64,000 nucleotides of DNA. Source: Spirosoma terrae (GTDB lineage Bacteria > Bacteroidota > Bacteroidia > Cytophagales > Spirosomataceae). This document shows, piece by piece, positions 17,545 to 26,520 of this stretch (positions are counted from its first letter, which is position 1; each line of letters begins with the position of its first letter). The translations under genes were made by a program, and so were the position numbers. The stretch is taken from contig NZ_JAAFZH010000002.1 of NCBI RefSeq assembly GCF_010435915.1, forward strand, positions 620,001 to 684,000. Reading direction: 5' to 3'. Under the pieces are notes generated by a model that was not told the origin of the DNA, did no database searches, and worked only from the letters and a program-made list of their open reading frames with translations.

Positions 17545-20500
17545 TTAGAAGCCTAACCGAACGTTAACACCAAATGAGCGAACAGGAGGGAGCTGACCAC
17601 CTTCATACCAGATCGTTTCTGATTCGGAAATGTCGATACCACCACCCACAGCGCTATAGATCAGCAATGGATTCCGGGCAATCAGTGAGATATTGACTGA
17701 TTTAGCCCACTTGTTGATCAGGCGGTTTGGCAGGTTATAGCCAAACGATACCTCACGTAGTTTGATGTAGGTTTTGTCGTAGATCCAACGCTCGTTTAGA
17801 GCAAACAACCAGCCCTCATACAGGTTCTGAGCATCTACACGCGTGGTGTTTTGCTTACCATCTTCGGTTACGCCATCCAGCAGAACGCCACCGCCAGTAG
17901 ATGGATCGTCACGTAGTGGTTTGCCTAATTCGTTCAGACCAGCAGTTTCAGCAGCCAGACCTGAGCCAGCATTAAACATTTTAGTCGTCGAGAAGAATTT
18001 ACCACCAACCACAAAATCGGTGTTGACACGTAGCGTCAGGTTTTTGTACGAGAACGTATTCAGCCATCCACCCTTGAATTTAGGCAGTACGGATCCCAGT
18101 TCTACGTTGTCCTGTTTGATATAAAGACCTGCGTTAGCTCCGCTGCCGTAAACCATTGGACGACCATTAGCATCTTTCTGAATACCCTGTCCAACGAGTA
18201 AGCCCCAATCCTGACCGGCGCGTGCATTTAGGGTCAGTGTCCGCCACTGTGGGCCATCGATCTGGTAATTGGTTAAGCCACTGGCCAGTTCCACAACCTC
18301 CGTACGGTTCCGGTCGGCATTGATATCGAATTCCCAGTTAAATCCACTCTGCGAACGAACTGGATTAGCATAGATATGCAGCTCCAGACCCGTCGTACGA
18401 ATCAAGCCAGCATTGACTACGGCATTCGCATAGCCACTGGTTGGGGCTACCGGCAGTGGAATAATCTGGTTCTTGTTATTGTTTTGGTACGCTGTAAGCT
18501 CCAGACCAATTCGGTTATTCAGGAATTTAAGGTCAATACCGCCTTCAACTGATTCCGATAAGCCAGGCTTAAGGTTTGGGTTTGGAAGGGTACCGGGCAA
18601 AAAGGCCGTTGGCTTGTCGCCATAAGGCACACCGGCAGTATAAGCCAGTGCTGTCTGGTAAGGTCCTACGTCTGTACCTACCTGTGCATAACCCGCCCGA
18701 ATTTTACCATACGACAGAATATTGTTCTTGGCAATGAACTCGGTGAAAATCAAGCCACCCGATATCGATGGATACAGGTAGGAATTATTAGCCTTAGGCA
18801 GCGTTGATGACCAGTCGTTACGGATCGATGCTTCCACAAAAACGAAATCACGGAAACCAAGACTTACGTTGCCAAATACGCTATTTACCTGACGCTCGAA
18901 CAGGTAGTTATTCGAGAGCGGTCGGTTGATCGACGCAGCGATGTTGTAGAAGCCAGGTGCTGATAAACCGCCCTGCGTAGCCTGGAACAGAACGTCCGTA
19001 CGGTTGTAACGAATGTTACCACCTGCGTTGGCAACTACCGAGAGGTCTTTGAAGTTCTGGTTGTAGTTTACCAGGACTTCGTAGTTGTTTTCGCGGCTGT
19101 TTGTATTCAGCGTAGAGAAGCCACCGAGGCCACCTTCGTTCAGGGTACCAATGGCAATACGTCCCTGCTGATAATAGGCATTCTGATCGCGACGTACCGT
19201 AGCCGACGCTTTCAGTGCAGGCGTGAATTGATACGTCAGGCCAATGTCGCCAAATAACCGGTCACTGCGGTTCGTGTTCGTATTTTCATACGCCTGCGTG
19301 TAGGGGCTGTCCCAGTATTTAGGATGAGGATCCGTTGGGCCGCCAATGTTCCAGCTACGGAACGTACCATCCGGGTTTTGGTAATTCCGAAGGTCATCCA
19401 TCTTTAGCTGACGTTGGAACCACTGGTTAAACATACCCATTGTCTGGTTATACCCATTCAATACGCTGTTGCTAATGGTCAATGGAGAGCCTGTTCCTGT
19501 CAGGCCGCTGTTTTGCGGAGACGTACCGCCTGATGATCCGTATCGGTCAGCGGGCTGGTTTTTTGTGTTAGTTGATGTATAGTTAATATTCAGATTAGCC
19601 GTCAGATTCTTGGCGAATGTAATGGCATTCTTAGCACTGATGTAGTCCCGAGTTTGTGATGAATTTGGAATAATACCATTGTTGATGATATGCGTGTACG
19701 AAATACGCGACTGAAACGCATCGGTACCTCTCGAGAAAGCAATGTTCGTGTTATTGCTCACTGGCTTCTCGAAGAACTCGCGCACATTGTTCGGTTGTGG
19801 CGAGAACGGCGTTAGCTGGCCAAACTCAGGCCCTTGCTGCCAGGAGAAGGCCGACCGGTGTGGCGAGCCATCCATGCGAGGTCCCCAGCTTTCATCGGCC
19901 GAGTAATCCAGAATTTTTTGTCCATTGAACGATGACCATGCCGCCGGGTGGATTTTTGGATCGTACTGGAAGGTTTCCCACTCCTGCGAATAACCACCAC
20001 CGTATTCATTCTGATACTTTGGAAGCAGAGCGACCATATCGAGCGTAGTGCTGTGATTGATATCTAACCGCGTTTCACCCGACTTTGCACGTTTGGTCGT
20101 GATAACAATAACCCCGGCTGAAGCCCGGTTACCATACAGGGCCGTAGCTGAGGGGCCTTTCAGAACAGTCAGATTTTCAACGTCATCCATGTTAACCTGA
20201 CTGATGTCGGTAGGTGTGCCATCTACTACGTATAGTGGATCACCACCGCTCAGGGAGTTTACACCCCGAATCCGGATGTTCGGATTTCCGAATTTAGCAC
20301 CCGACTGACCCAATACTTGTACGCCAGCAATCTTACCGGCCAGCGCATTGCCTACGTTCTGATCCCGTGCGAAGTTTAGCTTATCTGATTTTAAATCCTG
20401 AACGGCGTAGTTCAACGCCTTCTTCTCGCGTGAGATCCCTAGAGCTGTTACAACCACTTCCTGCAACTGCGAAGCATCCGGATTCATTACTACGGAAAGC

Positions 20501-20766
20501 GTTGTGCGATTGCCTACCGCAATTTCCTGACTTGTAAAGCCAATAAAGCTAAATACCAACGTCGAGTTGGCTGGGGCGTTGAGCTGGAACGACCCGGAAG
20601 CATCTGAACTAGTTCCGCGTGACGTTCCTTTAACGGTGATGTTAACACCGGGAAGCACTGATCCGTCCTCTGCAGACGTGACCTTACCGCTGACTGCAAT
20701 ATCCTGCGCCAGCAATGGCAGTGCGAATAAACACAGCAAGAGCTGTGTTAATAGAAGTTTACGCAT
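17545..20766 (-). CDS. SusC/RagA-family TonB-linked outer membrane protein
   Basis: 1073 residues, the normal SusC length. A signal peptide (LLLTQLLLCLFALPLLAQ) is followed by a carboxypeptidase-regulatory-like domain at about 24-100 (VSGKVTSAEDGSVLPGVNI). The TonB box and plug follow at about 105-230 (LQEVVVTALG, GKIAGVQV, IRIRGVNSLSGGDPLYVVDG, LKGPSATALYGNRASAGVIVITTK), then a C-terminal 22-strand barrel ending in an aromatic strand (SFGVNVRLGF). It imports a ligand through the outer membrane with energy from TonB-ExbBD, together with the SusD protein downstream. A TACCTTTG box lies 46 bases upstream. No sigma/anti-sigma pair is nearby. Confidence 0.95.
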   Translation of the reverse strand: MRKLLLTQLLLCLFALPLLAQDIAVSGKVTSAEDGSVLPGVNITVKGTSRGTSSDASGSFQLNAPANSTLVFSFIGFTSQEIAVGNRTTLSVVMNPDASQLQEVVVTALGISREKKALNYAVQDLKSDKLNFARDQNVGNALAGKIAGVQVLGQSGAKFGNPNIRIRGVNSLSGGDPLYVVDGTPTDISQVNMDDVENLTVLKGPSATALYGNRASAGVIVITTKRAKSGETRLDINHSTTLDMVALLPKYQNEYGGGYSQEWETFQYDPKIHPAAWSSFNGQKILDYSADESWGPRMDGSPHRSAFSWQQGPEFGQLTPFSPQPNNVREFFEKPVSNNTNIAFSRGTDAFQSRISYTHIINNGIIPNSSQTRDYISAKNAITFAKNLTANLNINYTSTNTKNQPADRYGSSGGTSPQNSGLTGTGSPLTISNSVLNGYNQTMGMFNQWFQRQLKMDDLRNYQNPDGTFRSWNIGGPTDPHPKYWDSPYTQAYENTNTNRSDRLFGDIGLTYQFTPALKASATVRRDQNAYYQQGRIAIGTLNEGGLGGFSTLNTNSRENNYEVLVNYNQNFKDLSVVANAGGNIRYNRTDVLFQATQGGLSAPGFYNIAASINRPLSNNYLFERQVNSVFGNVSLGFRDFVFVEASIRNDWSSTLPKANNSYLYPSISGGLIFTEFIAKNNILSYGKIRAGYAQVGTDVGPYQTALAYTAGVPYGDKPTAFLPGTLPNPNLKPGLSESVEGGIDLKFLNNRIGLELTAYQNNNKNQIIPLPVAPTSGYANAVVNAGLIRTTGLELHIYANPVRSQSGFNWEFDINADRNRTEVVELASGLTNYQIDGPQWRTLTLNARAGQDWGLLVGQGIQKDANGRPMVYGSGANAGLYIKQDNVELGSVLPKFKGGWLNTFSYKNLTLRVNTDFVVGGKFFSTTKMFNAGSGLAAETAGLNELGKPLRDDPSTGGGVLLDGVTEDGKQNTTRVDAQNLYEGWLFALNERWIYDKTYIKLREVSFGYNLPNRLINKWAKSVNISLIARNPLLIYSAVGGGIDISESETIWYEGGQLPPVRSFGVNVRLGF

Positions 20767-20811
20767 AAAAAAAAGTTTAAGTTAAGAAGTGCTTTAAAAA
20801 GCAATTAAGAG

Positions 20812-20819
20812 CAAAGGTA
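20812..20819 (-). promoter_or_regulatory. Candidate -7 element of susC
   Basis: The minus strand reads TACCTTTG, a match to TAnnTTTG, about 46 bases before the susC start codon. No TTTG is seen at the -33 distance. Confidence 0.4.
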
Positions 20820-21040
20820 TTAAAAGAAATCTTTATTAAATAGGTGTTAAATTTTGTCAATATTTCATATGTAATGTATTTAACTGAGCTTTCTTGTTTT
20901 TTACCAAATTCTCTTCGCTTATTCTGCTTTTTCTAACTATTTGAGGTGTTTTTCGTAAGATAGATTAGACCTAAATCAAGCGCTTCTGAAGCCTGATTTA
21001 TTTAAATAGAGACCGTTTGTTAATTTTATGAGGAATTATT

Positions 21041-21095
21041 TAATTGAATTTTAATCTTAAATTAATTGAATTTTAATCTGTAATTAAAATTCAAT
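21041..21095. repeat. Direct and inverted repeats in the susC upstream region
   Basis: TAATTGAATTTTAATCT occurs at 21041-21057 and again at 21063-21079, 22 bases (two helical turns) apart. An inverted copy, ATTAAAATTCAAT, follows at 21083-21095. The arrangement resembles a multi-site operator, but no cognate regulator is known. Confidence 0.55.
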
Positions 21096-21802
21096 AGTCA
21101 GTATTTTTGTGGTAACTTGCAGATAATCAGTGGTATAGATTGGTAGATTTTCGGTAATTTGGTATTGGCTTATAGAGGGATTTAAAAGTATTTAGGAGAT
21201 TATACTTACGAATAAATAAAATAGGCTTTATTTAAGTAATATCGAATAAGTCAATTCTATTTATCTATTCTTTTAACAAAAGGCTATGTGCTTTTTCGTT
21301 ATTAATATATTCTTTTGTGATATGTCGTTCAGTAGGTGTAAGACGATTTGTTTTAGTTTTCATTTCTTAAGTATTTTTGCTTATGCATGTGAATCTCATT
21401 CTGCATACTATGTCCTAAAATAATGGCTAGTTTTTTGCGATTAATATAGGTACTATCAATATGTTTTATTCTATTTATATTGGGTATAAAAAAGAAATAA
21501 CCCTCCCCTTTTTATTGCTTAAATCGCGGTAATACCAAGGGCATAATTTAGCTTGTTTGCATCATGCTCTAGTATAATTGCTACCATACATACTCTCCAA
21601 TAAGACTGCAAATACAGGTTTGATGCCTATAAGATGGATTAGTAGAATGCATTGCTTTTTACCGGAATGCTCTATAATAGCTAGCAGAGAAAGAGGGTAG
21701 TCAATGACTAATCGACAGCTGGTAGAGCAGATCGACTAAAATGGAGGGGGGAATTGTTGTCAAGCTAGTTGTCAGATGATTTTTGCTGATACATCTGCAT
21801 AA

Positions 21803-21836
21803 AAAAAGTGGGCCAACATGGTCAGCCCGCTTTTTG
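21803..21836 (+). terminator. Orphan terminator-like hairpin
   Basis: An 11-bp stem (21803-21813 with 21825-21835) has A and T tracts. No gene ends near it: the nearest plus-strand gene upstream is more than 5 kb away. It may end a small RNA transcribed from within the gap. Confidence 0.5.
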
Positions 21837-22235
21837 CATTACGCTTTATCCAACTATTAAATTATTGCTAGTATGAAACGCTTTAAAAATAGCGTTAACA
21901 AATATCTGTGGCTTTGATAAGCTGATAATGAGAACACAAAGGAACTTAGTCCTTTTGTAAGCTCACTATACCGCCGAATAAATAATACTGAAAAGAGGAA
22001 ATTTATTGTGTTTTTCTACTTTTAAATTGTTTTTTATTGGGTAGATTAATTGTCTATGTTACGTGTATTTATTAAGCGGTGGTCTGGGTTTTGTTTTGCT
22101 CTTTCTTTGATATATGCCATTAATTATGATGCTGTTCTCATGTATTAGCCCCGGACCCTATACTTGAGTAAGTGAGAGATAAGCTAAACTTTTTTAGAAT
22201 TGACGAGTTTTTAAGAGAGTAAATGACTCAACGCC

Positions 22236-22757
22236 ATGAAAAACGACACGAAGGACGCAAAGCGCAATGGTGCACAAATAAGCGGTCGGACCGAAGGCCC
22301 CTTCGGTTCTGATGGTGCAGACATTGATCGTCGGAAAGAAGATAACAAACATTGGGAGGACCAGGAAAATTCGGCCAATGGGCTCGATAGCCAGCAGGTG
22401 AGGGGCGGACAGGATGGCCGTAACGACCGGGCTATCGGTAGTACCGATATGGATAGTAAAAATGGTATTCTTCGGATGGGCGACCAGACAAATAGTACCA
22501 TGGAGGTTACTCAGGAAGGTCTTGATAGTGCCGTAGAAGGTCAGGATAAGACGAATACTGCTATGGTAGACGTAACAACCAGCGGTCCTGACGATTACGC
22601 TTCTGCCGATCAGGTGGGGACTCCGGAAGCAGAGAAAGAGGCTAAAGAGCAGAATAATGAGGATGAGTCACCGGAACAGGCTCCCCAATCTCAGGTTGAT
22701 ACTGATGGTGATGTTGCCCAAACGGGAACAGATCTAAATAATAAGCCTACGTATTAA
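22236..22757 (+). CDS. Hydrophilic, probably disordered protein
   Basis: 173 residues, no cysteine, almost no aromatic or aliphatic clusters, very rich in Asp, Glu, Asn, Gln, Thr and about 10% Gly. It contains no membrane segment or signal peptide. This composition is like that of hydrophilins and other desiccation- or stress-linked disordered proteins, but no family is recognised and composition alone is weak evidence of function. It is followed 74 bases later by a second hydrophilic protein, probably in one transcript that ends at 23312-23337. Confidence 0.65.
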   Translation: MKNDTKDAKRNGAQISGRTEGPFGSDGADIDRRKEDNKHWEDQENSANGLDSQQVRGGQDGRNDRAIGSTDMDSKNGILRMGDQTNSTMEVTQEGLDSAVEGQDKTNTAMVDVTTSGPDDYASADQVGTPEAEKEAKEQNNEDESPEQAPQSQVDTDGDVAQTGTDLNNKPTY

Positions 22758-22831
22758 CTGGCAACACCCAATAACGGACAGCGATTCGACGCTGGCCATT
22801 TTACCAACTCAACACTAAACTAATCAACGTT

Positions 22832-23287
22832 ATGAGCGTAAGTAGCAAAATCCGCAAAGAGAGCACCGAATCTTATGCAGCACGTCAAATGCATAGCACG
22901 ATGGGAATTGCTCCTGAGTTAGCACAATTGAATGACAAGAATCTTGATAATGAACTTCCTTCACGCGTAGCGTCCAGTCGGGATACCGATGTACCCGGTG
23001 ACGTAGCGGCAGCAGAGGCTCGGGCCACCGAAGAAGATGAGCCATCGGCGGCCGATGTTGAAGAAGCCAGACGAGCCTCATGGGGGCAGCCTGCTTTACC
23101 CGCTGATGCTGAAAATGCCACAGTAGATAAAGAAGATCCTATGACGGCCTACCAGCCACCCAATCAGGAAGCTAGCCTGCTAAACGATCAGGAAGTTCCA
23201 GATGCTGACTGGAATCGAAGCACAAATGATGCTGCTATACCAGCTACGCGGGCCAATGAACCTGATCGGACATTGGGTAATTCGTAA
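22832..23287 (+). CDS. Hydrophilic Ala/Glu/Asp-rich protein
   Basis: 151 residues, no cysteine, rich in Ala, Glu, Asp, Ser and Pro, with no hydrophobic core or targeting signal. No family is recognised. The central part (VAAAEARATEEDEPSAADVEEARRAS) could form a charged helix and the rest looks disordered. It is the second gene of a pair with the hydrophilic protein upstream, and a strong terminator follows 24 bases after its stop. Confidence 0.65.
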   Translation: MSVSSKIRKESTESYAARQMHSTMGIAPELAQLNDKNLDNELPSRVASSRDTDVPGDVAAAEARATEEDEPSAADVEEARRASWGQPALPADAENATVDKEDPMTAYQPPNQEASLLNDQEVPDADWNRSTNDAAIPATRANEPDRTLGNS

Positions 23288-23311
23288 GTAAGAAATTCGA
23301 TAAAAGTGAAG

Positions 23312-23337
23312 GGCGAACCAATGGTTCGCCTTTTTTT
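23312..23337 (+). terminator. Rho-independent terminator
   Basis: A perfect 8-bp stem GGCGAACC / GGTTCGCC (23312-23319, 23323-23330) with a 3-base loop is followed by seven Ts. It closes the pair of hydrophilic-protein genes. Confidence 0.9.
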
Positions 23338-23388
23338 GTGTCAAAATGTAAACATAAAGTATCTGTGAGGCATAGTTCTGAAACAAAA

Positions 23389-25032
23389 GTGCCAAAGATT
23401 TTAACGATAAGCGGTTGGCCCGTGCTGATTATCGGCTTATTCATCATAGCCGTATTTTCGTATTTAGGCTATCTGCCAATCGATACCAGCTCCGATGAAC
23501 CAAGGCGGGCTCTAGTCGCTCTTGAAATGATTTTGTCGGGCGACTATATCACGCCAACCATCAACGGGGAATTGTATTTCAATAAGCCTCCTTTTTATAA
23601 CTGGGTTATTATCGCTTTTTATCGACTTTTAGGTAACTACTCGTCCTTTACGTTACGACTCCCAATGGCTGTTTCTCTGCTTCTTTTGGGACTGACTATT
23701 TTTTTTTTCGTACGTAAATATGTACCAGCCCGGAAAGAAAGCGCATCTGCTATAGCGTTCGTGGTCGCCATGATGGTATTAACGAATGGACGAGTGCTTA
23801 TTTACGATTCGCTCTGGAGTTCAATCGATATTCCATTTGCCTGGCTGACGTATTTAGCTATGATGTTAGTGTACCATTTTGAGCGCCGGGGCAATTATTG
23901 GGCGCTTTTTCTGGCAACGTACGCGCTAACAGCTATTGGTTTTATGACAAAGGGGTTACCCTCCCTTGTTTTTCAGAGCTTTACGTTGCTAAGCTGGTTT
24001 GTTTATACAAAGCAATTTCGTCGTTTATGGCATCCGGCTCATTTTGCTGGCATTGGTTTATTCCTGCTTATCGTAGGAAGCTATTACTGGGCATACTTTA
24101 GCCGGAATCATATCCCACTGAGTAACGTAGCGGACGTACTGTTTGAGGAAAGCACCAAACGAACGGTCGTTACGTTCGGAGTAGTCGAAACAGCGCTCCA
24201 TTTGCTCACTTTTCCCTTCGAGATGATTTATCATTTCGTACCGTATATGCTGTTGCTGGCGCTGCTTGTTCGCGCTAACAGTTGGGCAGTGCTACGTACC
24301 AATTCCTTTATTGCGTTTAACGTAGTGGTTTTTCTGGCCAACATATGGGTCTACTGGTCGTCACCACAGGTTTATGCCCGATATCTCATTGGCCAATTAC
24401 CGCTGGTTTTTACTGTTTTGGCGTATTGCTACTACGAACTCAGCTCTCCCGACGACACGTCCCGTAAATGGATCGAACGAATCTGGTTAGGGTTGAGCCT
24501 TTTGGTTACGGTAGGGTGCTGGGTGGCGTTAGTTCACCCCAAAACGCGACTTATTGATGGAATTGGATGGAAAACGACAGCGGCTTTTTTGATGATGGCT
24601 ATCGCCACCTGGGCGCTTTGGCAGGATAAGAATAATCGGCTTCGTCGTATGCTGTTGGTGATGATCGTTGTGCGGATCAGCTTAAACTGGATTGCCTTGC
24701 CGGGGCGGCTGGCTTCCCGCGTCTTTTACAAAAAGGAGTCCGAGCGTATTGCCCACGAAAGTTTGGGCGCACCGCTCTATGGCTACAAGGAAACGATTGG
24801 CAGCACAGGGGCCACGGATGTCAACTCGTTTCATATAGCCGCCTTCCGAGGAGAAATACTACGTTTGTCGAGTCGAAGACAGGCCGGAGCGTATTACCTT
24901 GCTGATTCGGTTAGTTTAGTGGGTGAACAATACGAGACAGTTGATACAACACGTCTGTTTGACCGACATCCGGCTAAACTGGTACGGTTTATTTCACCAA
25001 CCGATTCAACGTATAGAAAACAGCATGATTAG
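23389..25032 (+). CDS. GT39-type (ArnT/PMT-like) membrane glycosyltransferase
   Basis: About 547 residues from the GTG at 23389. An upstream GTG at 23338 gives 564 but directly abuts the T run of the preceding terminator. The first membrane helix (WPVLIIGLFIIAVFSYLG) is followed by the hallmark loop DEPRRALVALEMILSGDYITP and KPPFYNW, where the acidic D-E pair is catalytic in GT39 enzymes. About eleven further membrane segments follow, with a short periplasmic C-terminal part. Such enzymes transfer a sugar from a polyprenyl-phosphate carrier to a lipid or protein at the outer face of the inner membrane. Donor and acceptor are unknown. The 3' end overlaps the convergent dehydrogenase-like gene by 44 bases. 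Confidence 0.85.
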   Translation: MPKILTISGWPVLIIGLFIIAVFSYLGYLPIDTSSDEPRRALVALEMILSGDYITPTINGELYFNKPPFYNWVIIAFYRLLGNYSSFTLRLPMAVSLLLLGLTIFFFVRKYVPARKESASAIAFVVAMMVLTNGRVLIYDSLWSSIDIPFAWLTYLAMMLVYHFERRGNYWALFLATYALTAIGFMTKGLPSLVFQSFTLLSWFVYTKQFRRLWHPAHFAGIGLFLLIVGSYYWAYFSRNHIPLSNVADVLFEESTKRTVVTFGVVETALHLLTFPFEMIYHFVPYMLLLALLVRANSWAVLRTNSFIAFNVVVFLANIWVYWSSPQVYARYLIGQLPLVFTVLAYCYYELSSPDDTSRKWIERIWLGLSLLVTVGCWVALVHPKTRLIDGIGWKTTAAFLMMAIATWALWQDKNNRLRRMLLVMIVVRISLNWIALPGRLASRVFYKKESERIAHESLGAPLYGYKETIGSTGATDVNSFHIAAFRGEILRLSSRRQAGAYYLADSVSLVGEQYETVDTTRLFDRHPAKLVRFISPTDSTYRKQHD

Positions 25033-26461
25033 CCAATTTCTGTCGACCGTTATTAGCAAGTAGATTGCCTAGCTTTAATTCGTAAATACGATTTATCTTC
25101 AGGTCATTAAGTGTTAGTGAAACCGTTTTGCGATCAGTGGAAAGCGTTACATCCGAAACCGAAACCGATCGGACATCTTTTTGCGGAGAACCATAGGCCT
25201 GATGATATTCGTAGTAATAACTGCGGCACTGGTAGTTAGCCAGATCGCGAGCTGCTGATTCGTCGAGCGGTTGGGTGAACGTAACGTCGAATCCGGTTGG
25301 CGTTAGTTTCATGCTGAGAATATCCAGCGGAACACCTCCTTTATACCGAATGCGTTGAATCCCCCGATCGCCAAGCCAGCCGTGGTCGGCCTGCCCGAGC
25401 CATAAGCTGCCATCTGGCGAAAAAGCCAGTCGGTTATTGCCGATACGTAACGGATTTTTACCGCCAGCATGATCATAAAAAGGAATACAGGCTCCCTGAA
25501 TCTGACCATCAACTTCATCAGGAAGGATACGGATGAGCCGGGAAAAGTCCATCTCTCCTACAAACATCTGCCCGGCGAAAGGCCCGAATTTGCCGCCCGT
25601 ATTGTCAGTGACGAGCTGAGTAGGCGAATGAGCAATCAGCTCATGTGGAAAAGCGACCGACTCCACCGTACGCATACTGTCGAGCGTGTGAACGGGTAGG
25701 GTAAGCGGGTCAATATCAGGAAAACCGTCTCGCCAGACCAGACTGGCTGGATGCCCATAAAATTTGCCTTCTTCTACGTGGTAGAGTTTGCTTGTTCCAA
25801 GCCAGTCGCCCTGATTGTCGGTAACGAACAGTCGTCCTTTGGCATCAAATCCAATACCGTTGGGCGATCGAAAGCCGCTAGCGAACGGTTTTACTGTACC
25901 ATCGGGTGTAATTTGCATGACCCAGCCACGATACGGCACACAGGCATACATTCGTCCCTGGCGCCCTAAAGGATCGTATTTCCCGCGAACCTCGTCGCGA
26001 ATACCAGCCCCATTCGATGCGGTGTTCAGACTGATATAGATGTTTCCTTTAGCGTCGCGTACGGGGCCGAATGCAAACTCGTGGTAATTGCCCGACATAC
26101 CAAAATGATCCGTTACGGTCTCGTAACGATCGGCCACGCCGTCACCGTTTGTGTCCGTAATTCGGGTCAGCTCTGGCCGTTGCATAACCAATAGCTCCTG
26201 ATTGCTGACGGCCAAAATACCCAGCGGATCGTGTAAGCCTTCAGCAAAGAGTTTCCAGGTTTTGGTTTTAGGATTATACAACATGATTTCACCGCGATGA
26301 AAGCAGGCTGCTAATCGCCCATCGGGCAAAAAGGTTAGCCCACCCGTTTCGGCTACCAGTCCCGGTGGTGTGGCAATGGTTTCTACGTCGTAGTAATCAG
26401 TAATCGTATCGGAAGGAGTCGAAAAAGATAGTAGGGTAGAGAGCAGGAAAGCGGCAAACAT
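24989..26461 (-). CDS. Secreted PQQ-sugar-dehydrogenase-like beta-propeller protein
   Basis: 490 residues with a signal peptide (MFAAFLLSTLLSFS). The propeller pattern is visible in ETGGLTFLPDGRLAACFHRGEI, ITDTNGDGVADRYE (a calcium-loop-like motif), FASGFRSPNGIGFDAKGRLFVTDNQGDW, GEMDFSRLIRILPDE and LAFSPDGSLWLGQADHGWLG. The C-terminal 100 residues form an Ig-like or beta-sandwich tail. It resembles the propeller part of the large PVC-type haem-containing oxidoreductases, but it lacks a CxxCH haem motif. It is 59 bases downstream of the cupredoxin gene, on the same strand, so the two probably work together in a periplasmic oxidation. PQQ use is not certain. Confidence 0.75.
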   Translation of the reverse strand: MFAAFLLSTLLSFSTPSDTITDYYDVETIATPPGLVAETGGLTFLPDGRLAACFHRGEIMLYNPKTKTWKLFAEGLHDPLGILAVSNQELLVMQRPELTRITDTNGDGVADRYETVTDHFGMSGNYHEFAFGPVRDAKGNIYISLNTASNGAGIRDEVRGKYDPLGRQGRMYACVPYRGWVMQITPDGTVKPFASGFRSPNGIGFDAKGRLFVTDNQGDWLGTSKLYHVEEGKFYGHPASLVWRDGFPDIDPLTLPVHTLDSMRTVESVAFPHELIAHSPTQLVTDNTGGKFGPFAGQMFVGEMDFSRLIRILPDEVDGQIQGACIPFYDHAGGKNPLRIGNNRLAFSPDGSLWLGQADHGWLGDRGIQRIRYKGGVPLDILSMKLTPTGFDVTFTQPLDESAARDLANYQCRSYYYEYHQAYGSPQKDVRSVSVSDVTLSTDRKTVSLTLNDLKINRIYELKLGNLLANNGRQKLANHAVFYTLNRLVK

Positions 26462-26520
26462 AAGTGAAACGACGGGGGATGCAGGATAGGGGACTATTGT
26501 TCTAACGTAGCATACTTCAA

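Larger units (their letters stand above)
20767..22235. other. 1.47-kb AT-rich gap without recognisable genes
   Basis: This is the longest gap in the window and clearly AT-richer than its flanks. No open frame in it looks coding. It holds a cluster of 17-bp direct repeats and one inverted copy at 21041-21095, and a terminator-like hairpin at 21803-21835. It is upstream of susC on one side and of a hydrophilic-protein gene on the other. A small RNA or decayed gene is possible. Confidence 0.6.

Noticed and set aside
23338..23388. Upstream GTG start of the GT39 gene at 23338
   Set aside because: It directly abuts the T run of the preceding terminator and adds a hydrophilic stretch not needed before the first membrane helix. 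It remains possible.
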